Position numbers and translations under genes: made by a program. 18,884 bases of DNA from Cryomorphaceae bacterium (GTDB taxonomy: Bacteria; Bacteroidota; Bacteroidia; Flavobacteriales; Crocinitomicaceae), in NCBI GenBank assembly GCA_021298235.1, contig JAJTDX010000043.1:1-18884 (forward strand), in the 5' to 3' direction. Positions 15,735 through 18,884 of this stretch are shown here, piece after piece (the first letter of the stretch is position 1; every line of letters begins with the position of its first letter). The notes beneath the pieces are model-generated. The model was not told where the DNA came from. It saw nothing but the letters and a program-made list of their open reading frames with translations, and did not search any database.

Positions 15735-17275
15735 AACTCGTCGATTTGTTGCAGGTACTTTTCCGCTTGAGCAAGTAGGGCGGTTCTCGTTTCGTTATCC
15801 ATTTTTTTCCAAACATTGTACATCATACCAATGCGCGGATTTTTCGCAAGTTTCGATTCGTGGCGGTCATAAAAATTCCAGTACAGGCTGTTAAAGGGAC
15901 AAGCCCTCTCACCCACTTTTACAGATTTTAAGTAAAAACATCCTGCACAATAATCACTCATTTTGTCAATGTAAGCCGCCGTACTGACGTAGGGTTTCGT
16001 CCCAACAATTCCGCCGTCGGCGAACTGACTCATCCCTCTGGTATTGGTAACTTCAACCCAATCAAGTGCATCGATGTAAATTCCAAGATACCATTGATCC
16101 ACCTCATCCGGATCGATACCGGCAAGCAGCATGAAATTACCCGTGACCATTAGGCGTTGAATGTGATGTGCATATGCTTTATCCAAAGACTGACCTATCG
16201 CATGTTTGAGGCAATTCATTTTGGTCTGACCTGTCCAGAACCACTTGGGTAATTTTCTGTCGTGACCGAAAAAGTTCAGTTGAGCATAATTCGGCATGTA
16301 ACTCCAATACACTCCGCGCATAAATTCACGCCAACCGATGATCTGTCGCACAAAACCTTCCAATTGATTGTAGGAAATTTTATCTGGATCATTTTCCCAA
16401 GCCACAGTGGCTTTCTCGATCACCTCCTTGGGAGACAGCAATTTGATATTCAAGGCAAATGACAATCGGGAATGATAGACTGACCAGGCATGGACGGTCA
16501 TCGCATCTTCAAAGGTCCCGAACAAAGGCAGGCATTCCTCGACAAAAAAGTCAAGTAGTTCAAGAGATTGCGTTCGGGTTACAGGCCAGACAAATGATTT
16601 TGGATCGATCGAACCAATTGTTTTCACTCCTTTTTTATCGATCATCTCAACGATCTCGCTCACATCATTTTTGAAAAGAAACGGCAGAGTTACCACATGA
16701 TTTTTTGGAAGTTTTTTTCGGTTATCGTGATCGTAGTTCCATTGTCCGGTAAGCGGTTGTTCCCCCTCCATGAGTACGTCCTGTTCTTTACGCATACGTC
16801 GATAAAAACTTTCCATTAGGTAGGTTTTCTTGCCTTTGAAAAATACCGAAAACGTTGTTCGAGTGGTAAAAAAATGTTCCGTGTCGCAGACAGCGAAAGG
16901 AATCAATAACTTTTCTGTAAACGATTTTAATTCCTCATCCACTCGGTATTCATCAGGAAACTGGTACTCAAACCTTTTAGGGTTCAATTGGTCGATTAGG
17001 TTTTTACAATTCAGTGAAAACGAATGCTGGTTCTTTGGATCATCCAAAGTGATATAGATAACCTGATGTCCTTTATCGGTTAGGTATTTTGCAAATTCCC
17101 TCATCGCGGCAAAAAAACCAGCGACTTTCTGAATGTGATGTTGCACATAATCCGTTTCGGAACGAATTTCCATCAATACATAAGTCACATCCGGACGCAC
17201 TTGATCGAACCACGAATGCTGATGGTTCAATTGATCTCCGAGGATCAAACGCAGAATCTCAGTTTCCCTATTCAT
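15731..17275 (-). CDS. phrB: Iron-sulfur (6-4) photolyase, PhrB/FeS-BCP type
   Basis: 514 residues. The N-terminal domain starts [15 protein letters not shown], as in the DUF523-unrelated 'cryptochrome/photolyase-related' family. Cys 355, 443, 446 and 459 have exactly the spacing (88, 3, 13) of the four [4Fe-4S] ligands of Agrobacterium PhrB (350, 438, 441, 454). [17 protein letters not shown] includes His 370/371, equal to the paired His used for (6-4) repair. The DEY/D-rich segment and [16 protein letters not shown] follow the family. It should repair (6-4) photoproducts in light using FAD and a lumazine antenna. Overlaps the DUF2256 gene upstream by 4 bp and the DASH cryptochrome downstream by 4 bp. 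Confidence 0.92.
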   Translation of the reverse strand: MNRETEILRLILGDQLNHQHSWFDQVRPDVTYVLMEIRSETDYVQHHIQKVAGFFAAMREFAKYLTDKGHQVIYITLDDPKNQHSFSLNCKNLIDQLNPKRFEYQFPDEYRVDEELKSFTEKLLIPFAVCDTEHFFTTRTTFSVFFKGKKTYLMESFYRRMRKEQDVLMEGEQPLTGQWNYDHDNRKKLPKNHVVTLPFLFKNDVSEIVEMIDKKGVKTIGSIDPKSFVWPVTRTQSLELLDFFVEECLPLFGTFEDAMTVHAWSVYHSRLSFALNIKLLSPKEVIEKATVAWENDPDKISYNQLEGFVRQIIGWREFMRGVYWSYMPNYAQLNFFGHDRKLPKWFWTGQTKMNCLKHAIGQSLDKAYAHHIQRLMVTGNFMLLAGIDPDEVDQWYLGIYIDALDWVEVTNTRGMSQFADGGIVGTKPYVSTAAYIDKMSDYCAGCFYLKSVKVGERACPFNSLYWNFYDRHESKLAKNPRIGMMYNVWKKMDNETRTALLAQAEKYLQQIDEL

Positions 17276-17424
17276 TCTGTCTTCCCTTTTTTATCTGAGC
17301 GGCAACGGTCGCTGCAATACTTGACCTGGTCCCACACCTTTTCCCATTTCTTTCGCCAAGTGAAAGGGCGGCCACATGTGACACACTGTTTTTCAGGTAG
17401 ATGCTGCTTTTTGACTCCCTTCAT
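17272..17424 (-). CDS. DUF2256 zinc-ribbon protein
   Basis: 50 residues, too short for usual ORF cut-offs. Cys 14, 17, 37 and 41 form CX2C...CX3C (QCVTCGRPF and YCSDRCRSD) around a Trp/Lys-rich middle ([14 protein letters not shown]), ending KKGKTE. This is the DUF2256 layout, a small zinc ribbon commonly found beside photolyase genes. The ATG at 17424 lies inside the end of the upstream photolyase gene (32-bp overlap), and the stop overlaps the next ATG (ATGA), so it is tightly coupled to both. Basic charge suggests nucleic-acid or partner binding; function is not known. Confidence 0.85.
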   Translation of the reverse strand: MKGVKKQHLPEKQCVTCGRPFTWRKKWEKVWDQVKYCSDRCRSDKKGKTE

Positions 17425-18884
17425 CTGATTTCTTTTTAGTTCTGCGCCCTCTCCCCGGTCGACTCACATGTTTACTCAGAATGCGTTTACCCTCCTCTTT
17501 CACCAAAGTATCTTTCCTGAATTCATAAACGATATCGCTCGCGTGTTTTCTGGATTGCTCCAGGTCTACAATTGGTTCAGGATAATCCAGTCCAATTTGA
17601 CATTGATAGAATTCCTGTTCAATAGGACTTAATTTCCAAGGTTCGTGGATTAGTTGATTCGGAATGTGAGTCAACTCCGGAACCCACTTCCGAATAAAAA
17701 CCCCCTCCGGATCATGGTCCTCCGAATTTTTGATTGGATTGTAAATTCGTATTGTGTTGATGCCTGTTACACCGGATTGCATTTGCAGCTGTGGGTAGTG
17801 GATTCCCGGTTCGTAATCTAAAAATTGTCGTGCTAAAAAATGTAGATCACGCCAGTCCTGCCAGAGATTGTAGACAAAGAACGAAACCACCATGGCCCGC
17901 ATCCTGAAATTCAGGTAACCCGTTTGAATCACACAACGCATGCAGGCATCGACGATCGGCACACCTGTTCTTCCCGCCTGCCAGGCTTTGATAAACTCCT
18001 CATTCCGGGGTTTCAGCAATTGATCATACGCCCGGTTGACGTTCTCAAACTCCATTCTGCATTCATCCTCGAACTTTTGGATAAAGTGACAATGCCAGTG
18101 CAGGCGAGAGATGAAATTGGAAAGCGCCCTTTTATTCTGAGCCTTGTCATAATGCTGTAAAGTGTAGCGGTAAACCATCCGCATACTGATGTTTCCATAC
18201 GCCAGGTACGGAGAAAGTCGGCTGCATCCTTTTCTGCTCAGCTCAGGTTTGGAAATATGCTTGCTGTAATTCGTGTAGCGCTCTTTCAGAAAACTACCCA
18301 AGTAACGCCATGCAAGCGTTTCGCCACCCTCTTGAAAATTTTTATTTCGTGTCGTTATTTCAGAAGGCAATGGATATCCTTTTAGCTTCTCATAAAAATC
18401 GCTGTCTAACTTCACATAACTCCGGAACTCCTCCTCCACCAATTTCGGGAAGGTCATCATCGTTTCCTTCCATCGTTTGTCCCAGGTTGAGCGGTCCTTT
18501 AATTTTCGGATGATGCCATTGGTTCTAAATTCCTTCCAGTTCCATTGCTGTTGTTCGCAGAACGCTTTAACACTCAGATCCCTGTCAAATGTGAGCCGAT
18601 TACCAATCTCCTGATGGGAGAATAGATACTTTACTTCATACTGTTCATTGATCGCCTCAAAAACCGTTTCAACCTCCTGATGAAACACATACAATTGCAC
18701 ATCGATGCTCGTTAGCTTCTGTTGCATATCCTGCAAGGATTCGTGCACAAAACGCCAGTGTCTTACATCGCTGTCATCATACCCCATGATGGATGGTTCA
18801 AAACAATAGAGCAACAATACAGGAAAACCACTCTTTTGCGCCTCGAAAAGCGGCTCATGATCCGTGAAACGCAGATCACGTTTG
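17393..18884 (-). CDS. Photolyase/cryptochrome family protein, class I-like (5' end outside window)
   Basis: The frame is open to the window edge; residues [20 protein letters not shown] precede the first in-frame TTG (18817), so the true start lies a few codons beyond the window. About 496 residues are visible. Antenna domain, then FAD domain: [15 protein letters not shown] ([15 protein letters not shown]), [50 protein letters not shown] and [20 protein letters not shown]. The usual class I flavin-pocket stretch NNGGWQW is replaced by HYPQLQM. The C-terminus carries a basic tail ([11 protein letters not shown]). First gene visible in the repair run; overlaps DUF2256 by 32 bp. CPD repair is likely but a cryptochrome-like role is possible. 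Confidence 0.88.
   Translation of the reverse strand, partial: KRDLRFTDHEPLFEAQKSGFPVLLLYCFEPSIMGYDDSDVRHWRFVHESLQDMQQKLTSIDVQLYVFHQEVETVFEAINEQYEVKYLFSHQEIGNRLTFDRDLSVKAFCEQQQWNWKEFRTNGIIRKLKDRSTWDKRWKETMMTFPKLVEEEFRSYVKLDSDFYEKLKGYPLPSEITTRNKNFQEGGETLAWRYLGSFLKERYTNYSKHISKPELSRKGCSRLSPYLAYGNISMRMVYRYTLQHYDKAQNKRALSNFISRLHWHCHFIQKFEDECRMEFENVNRAYDQLLKPRNEEFIKAWQAGRTGVPIVDACMRCVIQTGYLNFRMRAMVVSFFVYNLWQDWRDLHFLARQFLDYEPGIHYPQLQMQSGVTGINTIRIYNPIKNSEDHDPEGVFIRKWVPELTHIPNQLIHEPWKLSPIEQEFYQCQIGLDYPEPIVDLEQSRKHASDIVYEFRKDTLVKEEGKRILSKHVSRPGRGRRTKKKSDEGSQKAAST

Noticed and set aside
1..18884. CRISPR array, tRNA/rRNA, IS element or prophage
   Set aside because: No regularly spaced repeats, no cloverleaf or rRNA sequence, and no transposase or integrase reading frame was seen on either strand.

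Overview
The window looks like a chromosomal piece of a Bacteroidota organism, most likely Flavobacteriales and possibly a Fluviicola or Crocinitomix relative (the taxon is inferred from gene content only). The signs are a type IX secretion sorting domain, SusC/CirA-style TonB-dependent receptors, promoter boxes of the Bacteroidota TAnnTTTG type, few Shine-Dalgarno sequences, AT-rich spacers and tightly packed genes. There are no rRNA or tRNA genes, CRISPR arrays or insertion sequences, and no gene-free stretch over 300 bp.

Left part (1-5220). A zinc-dependent phospholipase C/S1-P1-like protein cut by the window edge is followed by a secreted or outer-membrane protein of unknown function, then a Na+-efflux-type ABC pair. 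In that pair the ATPase gene (natA) has lost its Walker A region and reading frame, while the permease (natB) is intact. Convergent to these is a lemA - TPM - TPM envelope operon, with a terminator-like hairpin between lemA and the first TPM gene.

Metal region (5275-10510). A ZnuD-like TonB receptor and a tiny His/Cys-rich lipoprotein form a complete minus-strand transcription unit, from promoter and operators to terminator. It is divergent from a Fur-family regulator (Zur-like). The shared 67-bp spacer carries two overlapping promoters and two copies of a GNAAC-N3-GTTNC inverted repeat, which fits autoregulated repression. Next comes a FecA-like ferric-siderophore receptor preceded by a different, 7-1-7 Fur/PerR-type palindrome. 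Two metal regulons therefore appear to sit side by side.

Middle (10518-12275): a right-handed beta-helix protein exported by the type IX system.

Right part (12362-18884). A light-dependent DNA repair cluster holds three different photolyase/cryptochrome family proteins: a class I-like enzyme cut by the window edge, an iron-sulfur (6-4) photolyase of the PhrB type, and a DASH cryptochrome. A 50-residue DUF2256 zinc ribbon, easily missed, overlaps the photolyase genes at both ends. Three TRL-like small lipoproteins (the last with a likely one-base frameshift), a TIGR03643-type basic protein and a convergent SDR lacking the catalytic tyrosine follow. The translationally coupled photolyase - DUF2256 - photolyase - cryptochrome run, with the co-located TIGR03643 and Tyr-less SDR genes, is the best candidate here for a functional system with undescribed parts.
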